DNA of 64,000 nt from Nemertoderma westbladi (lineage: Eukaryota > Xenacoelomorpha > Nemertodermatida > Nemertodermatidae): contig JAUCBJ010007524.1 in assembly GCA_032718475.1 (NCBI GenBank), forward strand, positions 1 to 64,000. The letters run 5' to 3'. This document shows positions 32,523 through 44,389 of this stretch, piece after piece. Within the stretch, counting starts at the first letter, position 1. The number at the start of each line of letters is the position of its first letter. The notes beneath the pieces are model-generated. The model worked only from the letters and a program-made list of their open reading frames with translations. It was not told the DNA's origin and searched no databases. The translations under genes and the position numbers were made by a program.

Positions 32523-33565
32523 ATGTTAGCATCTAAACCTATTTCTATGCATCTCAATTATCTAATAAATCTCTCAATCTCCCTAGGCTTCTTTCCAGAC
32601 TCACTTAAAATCGCATACACGAAATGGCCATATGATAAAAGGAATTTGTTTTACTTAGAATCGTGGCTTAGACCCTTACAACACCAATATAACTCGATTT
32701 TAGTATGTATTCGACGCGAACGACATCTTTCAAACTCGCTTCCTATTTAAACTATATATTAATGACCTACCTAAATGTACTAACCTACTAACCACTCTCT
32801 TTGCCGACGATACGACTCTCTTACAATCAGCAAGCAATATAATAAACCTATTTTCTGATACTAATATAGAATTGAGCAAGCTGTCTGATTGGTTAATTGA
32901 CAATCGTCTCTCACTAAATCTCTCCAAAACAGAATATTATACTATCTTCACGAACGCCCTACAGAATTTGGACAATTTACCTAGAATAAAAATAAATTAC
33001 AATAACGTCAAAAAATCACAATGTACCAAATTCTTAGGCATCTACGTAGACAACAAACTCTCATGGCAACCCCACATAAAATATATCACTAAGATTTCTA
33101 GAACTATATATAGAACCTATAGATATATATATTCTAGAACCTATATATAGGTTGCGCCATATTTTTCCAATGAATATTCTACTTCAACTGTACTTCACTC
33201 TGATCTACCCCTATTGCCCTATTTATCCTATGGACTAATTTTATGGGGGGAGTACCTACTCTACAATACTGAAACCGCTCCGTACTAAAGTAAATAAAAT
33301 AATGCATAACATTCTCTCATTATCAAGCCTCTTCAAATCCAATATACAAATCACTTTCCATCCTACCTCTTGATCTATTATACAATCATCAACTATCCCT
33401 CTTCATGTATGATATAAATAACTCTCTATCCGAAACTACTGATATAAGAAATTTCTTTAGAAAAACTGAAACAATTCACTGAAACAACTAACCCGCTCTT
33501 CTACACGTTATTCATTACATTCAAACTGCCCGACTTACGTCTACCCAACAATCCGTTAGCTGATG
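32523..33565 (+). pseudogene. LINE reverse transcriptase fragment (broken)
   Basis: Several frames carry pieces of a non-LTR retrotransposon polymerase. 32523 onward has HLNYLINLSISLGFFPDSLK; 32704-33148 has FKLYINDLP, the catalytic LFADDTTLL, WLIDNRLSLNLSKTE and KFLGIYVDNKLSWQPHI; about 33170-33250 has a piece like LPYLSYGLILWG. Frame changes and stops separate them. The motifs fit the jockey/CR1-type lineage, but the clade is uncertain. The 3' remainder may resume after the TIR element, at about 35055-35222. Confidence 0.8.
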
Positions 33566-35054
33566 AGGGCCGAGTAACTCAAAAAATCTTGAGATTGACC
33601 TTGAAACTAACCTTGAATCTATTTTACTAGTATTCCTATCTGAAATATTTCAAGGTCAACCTTAAGGTAGACTTCAGATTTTCCTCAAGGAAAACTTGAA
33701 ATTTCAAGCCGGTAACACAAAATATCTTGACTTGAGTTGAAGTCAAGGTTCGAGATAAATTTCAAGGTAGCCATGTAGGTACCTTCAAATTTCAAGGTAT
33801 CTTCAAATCAATGTTTCAGCTGTTAGCTGTAGCCTTCCGCTACCGGTACCGTAAGCGGCATTTTTGCAGAATACCCCAGACCCGAAATTTCTAAATAAAA
33901 CTCAGTTTATCATGAATATAATGAATGATACTGTAGCTAGAGTTATACTGTACAGCGGCACTTCTACGAGTATGTGTAACCATGACCGGGATTTTTTGGT
34001 AGTAGCTAGTTTTTGCTACTTTTTTTTAATTTTAATTAATTTTTAATTTTTTTTAATTTTTAATAATCGCCATGTCGTGTAACATTTTGTTCTTGGAATG
34101 TAGTTAAATAAATTGTCAGGGGACGCTAAAACACAAATTGTATCATCTCACGGACGTCTTCTAACATGCTTAAATATATTTTAAATTTTGGTAAGAAACA
34201 TTACGTAGGATGTCATATAAAACCATCAATAAGCCTATTCATTGGAATGGTAGTGGTTGTAATGCGAAGGTTGCGAAATGTCTTGCCCAATCTTTATTAT
34301 AATTTTCGTTAGGTACAGCTTAGCAAATTAGGTAAAAAGGCGTTCAGGTGGGATCGAAGTGGTGACCTCCGTGATGGAAGTCTGACGCTCTAACCATTCA
34401 GCTAGCGGCTCAGGTAAAAGGGAGACCTGGAAATACTATCTGATACCTTGTATGTCCGCACTTTACCTCATCATGGCCTCCCATCTGTCAACACATCGCC
34501 TGTGAAAGCGGTATTCATTTTAGTAACCAACCACCTTAAAGCTCGGTTGCATCTCTATAGTTCCTAATTTTAGTTTAAGTACTACATTGCTCACCCTCAC
34601 AACCGTGATTATATTTCCCACATACCGGTACAGTATGTCACTTCGATATACTGTATAGGCCAAACTGTTGTGGTCAGTAAACTATGTACTGCCTGTAATC
34701 TGTTTAGAAGGTGCGTGGTTTTATCGAAATTACAATTGCCAAAGTGTTTCAACAGTGTGTGTTTAACGCTTTAACGTACTGTATTGAGTAGGCCTACTGT
34801 ATATTATTGCAGGTATACACAATGGGATTCACTGCATAACCTAGGCAACTGCTGAAATAAACAAATATGTCGTCCATCTTTAATATTCAAGGTGAGCCTT
34901 GAAATTTCAAGTATCACCTTGACTAAGTATTGCTTTGAGTTACCCGCTTGACTGAAACTCAAGAAAATCTTAGTCAAGGTAAAACTTGAGTTTCAAGGTG
35001 ACCTTGAAGTGGATTTCAAGGTCAATCTCAAGATTTTTTGAGTTACTCGGCCCT
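33566..35054. mobile_element. 1,489-bp TIR element inserted in the LINE
   Basis: The ends are perfect 41-bp inverted repeats (33566-33606 and 35014-35054) beginning AGGGCCGAGTAACTC. The interior next to both ends is full of AAGGT/ACCTT-type short repeats. No transposase ORF is present and no clear target duplication was found. It holds a tRNA-like sequence on the minus strand. Confidence 0.8.
34339..34411 (-). other. tRNA-like sequence (tRNA-derived SINE head or pseudogene)
   Basis: On the minus strand the sequence has the A box TAGCTGAATGG, which matches the Pol III consensus, followed by GTTAGAGCGTCAGAC and a degenerate B box CTTCGATCCC. The stems pair poorly, so this is a tRNA pseudogene or SINE head, not a functional tRNA. 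Confidence 0.55.
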
Positions 35055-35401
35055 GGAATGTCACCCCACCCTATATCCCGGAAAAGTGATCCAAAGTTTC
35101 ATTTTCCCGAACTTACACAAAAATTACTGTTCTCTAAAATATAATCGGCCTCTATTGTTTCCATATCCCAAAACGTCATTTACTATATCCTTCACTCACT
35201 CTATCTTATTATATTCAAATTGAAAAAACATAATAAGTCTACATTAGTACATTACTACTGTCTGTTTCGCTAAATTCTAACAGACTAGACGGAATCCACA
35301 TTTTAAATTCTTAAATACTGTAATCTAAAATATCATTTAGTACATTTTACAACTTTGAAGTATTGTCTTTTTTTAAAACAATTATAGAGACCAAACACGT
35401 C

Positions 35402-35428
35402 ACCCCCCCCCCCCCCCCCCCCCCCCCC
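35402..35428. repeat. Poly-C tract
   Basis: An unbroken run of about 27 C residues; its length may not be reliable in an assembly. Confidence 0.9.
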
Positions 35429-36173
35429 GTATCTATCAGCTACTGCAGTTGGGCTATACTAGTTTCGCTATTGCCTGGCTGTGGTAGCAGCACCAAGACC
35501 ACACATTAGCAATTTCCATAATAAATATTAATTTGTGTGTGCGATTTATTATAATTTGGTAGATATGAAATAAATTATTATACTTGATACTTGACTTCAA
35601 ATGCAATACCGTTCGCAGCCTCATAGTGTCGCTGTGTTTTAAACGAAGCACAGTGATATAATGTAGTTTGTTTCATTTAGCGCAACTTGGGTTAAAAGGG
35701 ATTCAATTAAAGTGAAAGTAAATTCAAATATATTTGTACTGGTTCAACATCAATGGCAAAACGTATTAATTGTCTGTGTTTCATGTAGTGATCATGGTGG
35801 TTACATTGGTTTGGTATATTGACTTTTGACTTAGACCCTTATGATATGACAGCATCGATATATATTTATATATCAATTTGAAGGTCTTGTAGGTCTATAG
35901 TTTATAACTAACATACATAATACATATTTTATACAATTTAGTTTATAGAGATCGCAAAGAATTATATTGGTCAATCCAATTTGATAAACCCTCATGTAAA
36001 TGTGAATTAATAATATCTCAACCACTCATTTTGCGACAGATGGGGAAGGGGGACTCTCGTCTCTTTGGTTGGTAAATAAGTCAAATAGGTCGAAAGTAAA
36101 ACTCAAAGCCATGATGGTGGAAGTTCTTTAATTCAAGATTTCCTATTTATTTCCCTTTATTTTATTTTTGAAG

Positions 36174-36411
36174 TATCGGAAATGAATCTTCCAAGAAATC
36201 TCCCCGTGGTGCTACTTTTGCGAGTGGAACTGTGCCGCGTCGTGATGCGGAACGCAGATGGGAACGTGGAGATGATCTCAGACTTGGGGAACAGAATGTT
36301 CGCTTGCATAACATTAGCCAAAGGGTCGATAATGACCTCGCACGTCAGCTCCAATTCAAGTACGGTATAGACGAGCTTAACAAGGGGGTGACAGCTCAAT
36401 CTGCCAAGCAG
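36174..36411 (+). CDS. TAB2/TAB3: TAB2/TAB3-like, exon 3 (coiled-coil start)
   Basis: The exon follows TTATTTTTGAAG; its first base completes a codon with the phase-2 end of exon 2. It encodes a charged, helix-forming segment (ERRWERGDDLRLGEQNVRLH, then QRVDNDLARQLQFKYGIDEL), probably the beginning of the coiled coil that binds TAK1 in this family. The most upstream end is the GTTAGT donor at 36412, after AAGCAG (phase 0), joining in frame to 38455. The exon end is duplicated about 40 times downstream. Using the in-frame donors at 36451 or 36490 would add 13 or 26 residues of the LSAQSSKQVSGCL type. Which donor is used cannot be told from sequence. Confidence 0.7.
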
Positions 36412-37900
36412 GTTAGTGACTGTCTGCTGTCAGCTCAGTCTAGCAAGCAGGTTAGTGGCTGTCTGCTGTCAGCTCAATCTAGCAAGCAGGTTAGTGACTG
36501 TCTGCTGTCATCTCAATCTAGCAAGCAGTTAAGTGGCTGTCAGGTCAGTCTAGCAAGCAAGTTAGTGACTGTCTGCTGTCAGCTCAATCTAGCAAGCAGG
36601 TAAGTGGCTGTCTGCTGTCAGCTCAATCTAGCAAGCAAGTAAGTGGCTCTCTGCTGTCAGCTCAATCTAGCAAGCAGGTAAGTGGCTGTCAGCTCTGTCT
36701 AGCAAGCAGGTTAGTGGCTGTCTGCTGTCAGCTCAATCTAGCAAGCAGGTTAGTGACTGTTTGCTGTCAGCTCAATCTAGTAAGCAGGTAAGTGGCTGTC
36801 AGCTGTCAGCTCAATCTAGCAAGCAGGTTAGTGGCTGTCTTCTGTCAGCTCAATCTAGCAAGCAAGTAAGTGGCTGTCTGCTGTCAGCTCAATCTAGCAA
36901 GCAGGTAAGTGGCTGTCAGCTCTGTCTAGCAAGCAGGTTAGTGACTGTCTGCTGTCAGCTCAATCTAGCAAGCAGGTTAGTGACTGTCTGCTGTCATCTC
37001 AATCTAGCAAGCAGGTTAGTGGCTGTCTGCTGTCGGCTCAATCTAGCAAGCAGGTAAGTGGCTGTCAGCTGTCAGCTCAATCTAGCAAGCAGGTAAGTGG
37101 CTGTCAGATCAGTCTAGCAAGCAGGTTAGTGACTGTCTGCTGTCAGCTCAATCTAGCAAGCAGGTAAGTAGCTGTCAGCTCAGTATAGCAACAGGTTAGT
37201 GACTGTCTGCTGTCATCTCAATCTAGCAAGCAGGTTAGTGGCTGCCTGCTGTCAGCTCAATCTAGCAAGCAGGTTAGTGACTGTCTGCTGTCAGCTCAAT
37301 CTAGCAAGCAGGTTAGTGGCTGTCTGCTGTCAGCTCAATCTAGCAAGCAGGTAAGTGGCTGTCAGCTCTGTCTAGCAAGCAGGTTAGTGACTGTCTGCTG
37401 TCAGCTCAATCTAGCAAGCAGGTTAGTGACTGTCTGCTGTCATCTCAATCTAGCAAGCAGGTTAGTGGCTGTCTGCTGTCAGCTCAATCTAGCAAGCAGG
37501 TAAGTGGCTGTCTGCTGTCAGCTCAATCTAGCAAGCAGGTTAGTGGCTGTCTGCTGTCAGCTCAATCTAGCAAGCAGGTAAGTGGCTGTCAGCTCAGTCT
37601 AGCAAGCAGGTTAGTGGCTGTCTGCTGTCAGCTCAATCTAGCAAGCAGGTTAGTGACTGTCTGCTGTCAGCCCAATCTAGCAAGCAGGTTAGTGGCTGTC
37701 TGCTGTCAGCTCAATCTAGCAAGCAGGTAAGTGGCTGTCAGCTCAGTCTAGCAAGCAGGTTAGTGGCTGTCTGCTGTCAGCTCAATCTAGCAAGCAGGTA
37801 AGTCGCTGTCAGCTTTGTCTAGCAAGCAGGTTAGTGGCTGTCTGCTGTCAGCTCAATCTAGCAAGCCGGTTAGTGGCTGTCTGCTGTCAGCTCAATCTAC
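36373..37900 (+). repeat. Minisatellite of about 40 reiterated 5' splice sites
   Basis: The units are 39 bp, with a 32-bp variant, and carry AGCAAGCAG followed by GTTAGT or GTAAGT. Each therefore reproduces the exon 3 end plus intron start of the TAB2/TAB3-like gene. Donor-like positions include 36412, 36451, 36490, 36600, 36678, 36710, 36749, 36788 and then at 32- or 39-bp intervals to 37868. Many copies carry CAG|GTAAGT, the consensus 5' splice site, and are stronger than the first one (GTTAGT). 39-bp units preserve the reading frame and 32-bp units break it; the frame from exon 3 closes at 36603. Confidence 0.9.
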
Positions 37901-38065
37901 CATTAGTGACATGTAGTGAAGTGATAGTGTTGTCTTTTATATCTCTTTTCTTACTCCGCCAAGCTAAACGGTATGTCCAAGTATTCCATTGGAATGTTTC
38001 ATTTTCTGTAGTTGTTTCTGACGTGCCAAGGGCGTTGGTGAATCTGTTTAGTTGGGTTAGTGTTC

Positions 38066-38158
38066 AAACGGGATGCCTATCCGGAAAAATACGGCTAGAT
38101 CCCGGTAAAAAATGTAATACCTGTTCCGATCCCAACATTATGGGAACGGAATCCCAAA
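38066..38158. repeat. Dispersed repeat, second copy at 30768-30842
   Basis: Both places share AAAAAATGTAAT- and GATCCC/GGAACGG-type words (GATCCCGG, AATGTAAT, TCCGATCCC/TCCTGATCCC, GGGAACGG/GGAACGGG). Both lie in introns of the TAB2/TAB3-like gene. Confidence 0.55.
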
Positions 38159-38454
38159 GTTATAAATTTATTGGATATTGTCGCTGGTACCAAAGTTGAC
38201 CTAATTTATTTAATTTAGTTAAATAAATTTATTTAAATTTAATTTAATAGCTATAAAGTTATTTTCAATATAATTGTATCTTAGTAATATTTCAGTAGTG
38301 AAGTGGTATAAAGTTGCCATTTCGTATTTATACACCGACGATATGTAACTATTAAATTCAACGTTAAAATCACGGTCCCGTTACGTAAAGGTCTAATCAC
38401 TCCTAAACGCTGACGCGGATGCATTGAATATTAATGGTCGTATTTTCATTTTAG

Positions 38455-38871
38455 GTTGAAATTTTGCGGATCACCAAAGAAAATCAGAACATTCGTAACG
38501 ACACTAGCCGACTGATAAATGAGTTGACGCTGCTAAAAAGGCGACCACAACTAGCCCCCATGGCACCTTACCCACCCCCCATGGCACCTCCTTACCCACC
38601 ATCCCCCCACCCATCCCCCCATACCCTCCTTCCGTCCCCCCATCCCCTCTTACCGTCCCCCCTGCCCCCCTCACCCCAACCTGGTTCCCACACCCCCTCC
38701 CCCCAACCACATCCACGACTACGCGCGCCACTGGCGCAGGCTACCTCTCCCTCCTTTGACGACGGGAGCCAGAAATGGCGCTGTGTCCGATGCGACTACG
38801 ACAACCACCACCTAATGAATAAGTGCGAGCTGTGTGAAACTCCTATACCATTAGATGAGGACCACAGATAA
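38455..38871 (+). CDS. TAB2/TAB3: TAB2/TAB3-like, last exon (coiled coil, Pro-rich, NZF zinc finger)
   Basis: The acceptor TTTTCATTTTAG precedes GTT in phase 0. The exon encodes a heptad-rich segment (VEILRITKENQNIRNDTSRL), a strongly Pro-rich linker and a C-terminal NZF/RanBP2-type zinc finger: WRCVRC, then N, then KCELC (W-x-C-x2-C-x3-N-x6-C-x2-C). This is the terminal K63-ubiquitin-binding module of TAB2 and TAB3. The pair following the second Cys, Thr-Phe in the vertebrate proteins, is Asp-Tyr here, so ubiquitin contacts may differ. The spliced product from ATG 30537 is 531 codons, shorter than vertebrate TAB2/3 (about 690-710) mainly in the linker. Stop at 38869. Confidence 0.8.
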   Translation, partial: VEILRITKENQNIRNDTSRLINELTLLKRRPQLAPMAPYPPPMAPPYPPSPHPSPHTLLPSPHPLLPSPLPPSPQPGSHTPSPQPHPRLRAPLAQATSPSFDDGSQKWRCVRCDYDNHHLMNKCELCETPIPLDEDHR

Positions 38872-39574
38872 AGTTTATTGCCGAACTAGTACTTATGTAC
38901 TAGTAGTTAATAATTATTCGTTCATTTTTTAATAAATAACAATTATTACTCTGGAGTCCCGAATAGACGGCGCGACACGGTTATTAATTTTTGAATTCTT
39001 TTATTCCAGAACTATTCCAACTATTAATTTTTTTCTAAAAGATTTAGTACATTTTTATTATGAGTAATTAAACGTTTGTTCTCATAATAATTGTGAGTTG
39101 AAAGTGAAAGAAAACAAAAACCGTGTAGCGACTATACCATAACGGTGGCCGTACCGGTATGTACTGCTGTACCTGTACGCCTATACTGTATGTTAAATAA
39201 GTAGGAACAGTCATGTTCCACCCACCACGTCTATTCGGCACTCCAGAGTACAAGGCTTTGTCATATATGATAATGGATAAATGGCACAATGCTAGTGTAT
39301 TGCAAATTGACGCTAATTTATGTAAATATGTGCAATTCTCATTTACTGCGACTATAAGTGGATTACCAATAGTTTGGGAGTAACATAATTGGGGTGGACG
39401 GGCCTTTCCTAAAAATAGACGTACAATTTTATTCTTATTTTATAAGCAACGCCAAATTTACAGTACATTATTTTATAAACTATGATTTATTAATGTATTT
39501 CATTGGTTTTGCTAGATATTTAATTAAATCGCAGAACCAGGTGACACGGCGCAAAGTATCGCTTCAGAGTTCTG
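38872..39574. other. 3' flank of TAB2/TAB3-like gene
   Basis: AATAAA at about 38930 is a candidate polyadenylation signal. About 38950-38975 (CTGGAGTCCCGAATAGACGG) and about 39228-39250 (its near reverse complement, CGTCTATTCGGCACTCCAGA) form an inverted pair about 300 bp apart, possibly a small MITE. No other gene is seen. Confidence 0.5.
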
Positions 39575-42500
39575 GGAAGATATAATGGGGCGGTGGCGGG
39601 AAGATACAATGGGGCGGCGGCGGGAAGATACAATGGGGCGGCGGCGGGAAGATATAACGGGGCGGCGGCGGGAAGATATAATGGGGCGGTGGCGGGAAGA
39701 TATAACGGGGCGGCGGCGGGAAGATACAATGGGGCGGCGGCGGGAAGATATAATGGGTCGGCGGCGGGAAGATACAATGGGGCGGCGGCGGGAAGATATA
39801 ATGGGTCGGCGGCGGGAAGATATAACGGGGCGGCGGCGGGAAGATACAATGGGGCGGCGGCGGGAAGATATAACGGGGCGGCGGCGGGAAGATATAATGG
39901 GGCGGTGGCGGGAAGATATAACGGGGCGGCGGCGGGAAGATACAATGGGGCGGCGGCGGGAAGATATAATGGGTCGGCGGCGGGAAGATATAATGGGGCG
40001 GCGGCGGGAAGATATAATGGGGCGGTGGCGGGAAGATATAACGGGGCGGCGGCGGGAAGATACAATGGGGCGGCGGCGGGAAGATATAATGGGTCGGCGG
40101 CGGGAAGATACAATGGGGCGGCGGCGGGAAGATATAATGGGTCGGCGGCGGGAAGATATAATGGGGCGGTGGCGGGAAGATATAATGGGGCGGCGGCGGG
40201 AAGATATAATGGGGCGGCGGCGGGAAGATATAACGGGGCGGCGGCGGGAAGATACAATGGGGCGGCGGCGGGAAGATATAATGGGGCGGTGGCGGGAAGA
40301 TATAATGGGGCAGTGGCGGGAAGATACAATGGGGCGGCGGCGGGAAGATACAATGGGGCGGCGGCGGGAAGATACAATGGGGCGGCGGCGGGAAGATATA
40401 ATGGGGCGGTGGCGGGAAGATATAATGGGGCAGTGGCGGGAAGATACAATGGGGCGGTGGCGGGAAGATATAATGGGGCAGCGGCGGGAAGATATAATGG
40501 GGCAGTGGCGGGAAGATACAATGGGGCGGCGGCGGGAAGATACAATGGGTCGGCGGCGGGAAGATATAATGGGTCGGTGGCGGGAAGATATAATGGGGCG
40601 GTGGCGGGAAGATATAACGGGGCGGCGGCGGGAAGATACAATGGGGCGGCGGCGGGAAGATATAATGGGGCGGTGGCGGGAAGATATAATGGGGCAGTGG
40701 CGGGAAGATATAATGGGGCGGCGGCGGGAAGATATAATGGGGCGGCGGCGGGAAGATACAATGGGGCGGCGGCGGGAAGATACAATGGGTCGGCGGCGGG
40801 AAGATATAATGGGTCGGTGGCGGGAAGATATAATGGGGCGGTGGCGGGAAGATATAATGGGGCAGTGGCGGGAAGATACAATGGGGCAGTGGCGGGAAGA
40901 TACAATGGGTCGGCGGCGGGAAGATATAATGGGGCGGCGGCGGGAAGATACAATGGGTCGGCGGCGGGAAGATATAATGGGTCGGTGGCGGGAAGATACA
41001 ATGGGTCGGCGGCGGGAAGATATAATGGGTCGGTGGCGGGAAGATATAATGGGGCGGTGGCGGGAAGATATAATGGGGCAGTGGCGGGAAGATACAATGG
41101 GGCGGCGGCGGGAAGATACAATGGGGCAGTGGCGGGAAGATATAATGGGGCGGCGGCGGGAAGATATAATGGGTCGGTGGCGGGAAGATACAATGGGGCG
41201 GCGGCGGGAAGATATAATGGGGCGGCAGCGGGAAGATATAATGGGGCGGCGGCGGGAAGATACAATGGGGCGGCGGCGGGAAGATACAATGGGGCGGCGG
41301 CGGGAAGATACAATGGGGCGGCGGCGGGAAGATATAATGGGGCGGCGGCGGGAAGATACAATGGGGCGGCGGCGGGAAGATATAATGGGGCGGCGGCGGG
41401 AAGATATAATGGGGCGGCGGCGGGAAGATACAATGGGGCGGCGGCGGGAAGATACAATGGGGCGGCGGCGGGAAGATACAATGGGTCGGCGGCGGGAAGA
41501 TATAATGGGTCGGTGGCGGGAAGATATAATGGGGCGGTGGCGGGAAGATATAATGGGGCAGTGGCGGGAAGATACAATGGGGCGGCGGCGGGAAGATACA
41601 ATGGGTCGGCGGCGGGAAGATATAATGGGTCGGTGGCGGGAAGATATAATGGGGCGGTGGCGGGAAGATATAACGGGGCGGCGGCGGGAAGATACAATGG
41701 GGCGGCGGCGGGAAGATATAATGGGGCGGTGGCGGGAAGATATAATGGGGCAGTGGCGGGAAGATATAATGGGGCAGTGGCGGGAAGATACAATGGGGCG
41801 GCGGCGGGAAGATATAATGGGGCGGCGGCGGGAAGATATAATGGGGCGGTGGCGGGAAGATATAATGGGGCAGTGGCGGGAAGATATAATGGGGCAGTGG
41901 CGGGAAGATACAATGGGTCGGCGGCGGGAAGATATAATGGGTCGGTGGCGGGAAGATATAATGGGGCGGTGGCGGGAAGATATAACGGGGCGGCGGCGGG
42001 AAGATACAATGGGGCGGCGGCGGGAAGATATAATGGGGCGGTGGCGGGAAGATATAATGGGGCAGTGGCGGGAAGATATAATGGGGCGGCGGCGGGAAGA
42101 TATAATGGGGCGGCGGCGGGAAGATACAATGGGGCGGCGGCGGGAAGATACAATGGGTCGGCGGCGGGAAGATATAATGGGTCGGTGGCGGGAAGATATA
42201 ATGGGGCGGTGGCGGGAAGATATAATGGGGCAGTGGCGGGAAGATACAATGGGGCGGCGGCGGGAAGATACAATGGGTCGGCGGCGGGAAGATATAATGG
42301 GTCGGTGGCGGGAAGATACAATGGGTCGGCGGCGGGAAGATATAATGGGTCGGTGGCGGGAAGATATAATGGGGCGGTGGCGGGAAGATATAATGGGGCA
42401 GTGGCGGGAAGATACAATGGGGCGGCGGCGGGAAGATACAATGGGGCAGTGGCGGGAAGATATAATGGGGCGGCGGCGGGAAGATATAATGGGTCGGTGG

Positions 42501-43607
42501 CGGGAAGATACAATGGGGCGGCGGCGGGAAGATATAATGGGGCGGCAGCGGGAAGATATAATGGGGCGGCGGCGGGAAGATACAATGGGGCGGCGGCGGG
42601 AAGATACAATGGGGCGGCGGCGGGAAGATACAATGGGGCGGCGGCGGGAAGATATAATGGGGCGGCGGCGGGAAGATACAATGGGGCGGCGGCGGGAAGA
42701 TATAATGGGGCGGCGGCGGGAAGATATAATGGGGCGGCGGCGGGAAGATACAATGGGGCGGCGGCGGGAAGATACAATGGGTCGGCGGCGGGAAGATATA
42801 ATGGGTCGGTGGCGGGAAGATATAATGGGGCGGTGGCGGGAAGATATAACGGGGCGGCGGCGGGAAGATACAATGGGGCGGCGGCGGGAAGATATAATGG
42901 GGCGGTGGCGGGAAGATATAATGGGGCAGTGGCGGGAAGATATAATGGGGCAGTGGCGGGAAGATACAATGGGGCGGCGGCGGGAAGATATAATGGGGCG
43001 GCGGCGGGAAGATATAATGGGGCGGTGGCGGGAAGATATAATGGGGCAGTGGCGGGAAGATATAATGGGGCAGTGGCGGGAAGATACAATGGGGCGGCGG
43101 CGGGAAGATATAATGGGGCGGCGGCGGGAAGATATAATGGGTCGGTGGCGGGAAGATATAATGGGGCGGTGGCGGGAAGATATAATGGGGCAGTGGCGGG
43201 AAGATATAATGGGTCGGTGGCGGGAAGATATAATGGGGCGGTGGCGGGAAGATATAATGGGGCAGTGGCGGGAAGATACAATGGGGCGGCGGCGGGAAGA
43301 TACAATGGGGCGGCGGCGGGAAGATATAATGGGGCGGCGGCGGGAAGATACAATGGGGCGGCGGCGGGAAGATATAATGGGGCAGTGGCGGGAAGATACA
43401 ATGGGGCGGCGGCGGGAAGATACAATGGGGCGGCGGCGGGAAGATATAATGGGGCGGCGGCGGGAAGATATAATGGGGCGGCGGCGGGAAGATACAATGG
43501 GGCGGCGGCGGGAAGATACAATGGGGCGGTGGCGGGAAGATATAATGGGGCGGCGGCGGGAAGATATAATGGGGCGGCGGCGGGAAGATATAATGGGGCG
43601 GCGGCTA
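39575..43607. repeat. 24-bp minisatellite, about 167 units
   Basis: The unit reads GGGGCGG[C/T]GGCGGGAAGATA[T/C]AA[T/C], with no unit-length change. Because 24 is a multiple of three, six-frame reading stays open for more than 1,300 codons on both strands; this does not indicate coding. Four to five variable positions (C/T in TACAAT/TATAAT/TATAAC, GGGGCGG/GGGTCGG/GGGGCAG, GGCGG/GGTGG) give units a barcode. Two large blocks repeat: 40571-40887 matches 41939-42255 (1,368 bp apart), and 40928-41461 matches 42248-42781 (1,320 bp apart). Confidence 0.97.
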
Positions 43608-44379
43608 TCGGAATATAATTTCTTAATGAAAAAAGCTGTTTTATTCTTAAATTGTTACTTTTTCGCTCAAATATATCCCAAAGTCGGGAGAAAAGATGAG
43701 TACATTTTTTCCCTAGGGAGAATAAATAGTAACCCATAGGATTGCATAGATTTTACTTTTTCCCGACGAAAAAAGTAAAATAAAATATTTTTGGTGGAAT
43801 TTCTTAAATTTTATTAAATATGTTGAAAGAGCATCGAATTAGAAAAGGTTTGTACGTAATTTGGGCAAAATCATGCACTCAAAAGTTATTGCACCTTTAG
43901 TGACTGCAAGGCGAACTCCAAAACGGACTCAATATCCAATATTATAGTTTATGTAGTTAAGCGGCTCTCTTAAGCTACGTAATAAATATTCGAAATTAAA
44001 TAAATTAAACTAAATAAAAACTAAATTATTTAACATTGAGTAAGGCATCATCAGGAGTTGAAAAGGACAATGCTTTGAATCGCAGTAACTATGAAAGCAA
44101 TATAGTTAAATACAGTAATACTTAAATATAGTTCAATTTATTATGTACCACTATACAGTATCGCTCTATCTTTTAAATTAAAGAATTGAACAACAAAAAA
44201 GTACCAATTTAAGAATAAATGACGTATTTCATGGGAAAAAGTACTGAAAGTAGAACACCCCACGTAGAACAACCTCGCTGGCGCTCAGTAAATAATCTAG
44301 GATACTCAAAAAGTTCTACTTTTTTCCCAAGTAATATCATAATTAATTTTCTTTCTTTAAAAGAGGGGGGGGGGGGGGG
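43608..44379. other. AT-rich intergenic DNA
   Basis: No gene seen. A hairpin-like TTTTACTTTTTCCCGACG followed by AAAAAAGTAAAA lies at about 43751-43782. A G run of about 23 bases sits at about 44366-44388. Confidence 0.5.
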
Positions 44380-44389
44380 GGGGGGGGGA

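Larger units (their letters stand above)
32030..36173. other. Large intron of TAB2/TAB3-like gene
   Basis: This 4.1-kb intron has a GTTTGT donor and a TTATTTTTGAAG acceptor. It is filled with mobile DNA: a LINE fragment, a 1.5-kb TIR element within the LINE, and a long C run at 35402-35428. Sequence near 32440-32510 and about 35580-35660 (both containing GCAATACCGTTCG and GTTTTAAACGAA) forms a direct repeat bracketing the LINE region. Confidence 0.65.

Noticed and set aside
36761-37057. Open frames within the splice-donor minisatellite
   Set aside because: Repeat-derived; only the part continuous with exon 3 (to 36603) could be translated in the gene's frame.
39585-43600. TATAAT boxes repeated in every unit
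   Set aside because: This is a eukaryotic minisatellite; the resemblance to a bacterial -10 element is not meaningful here.
39520-43739. Three open frames of more than 1,300 codons on both strands
   Set aside because: A 24-bp repeat without stops is open in every copy of a frame; no start context, domain or unique coding flank supports a gene.
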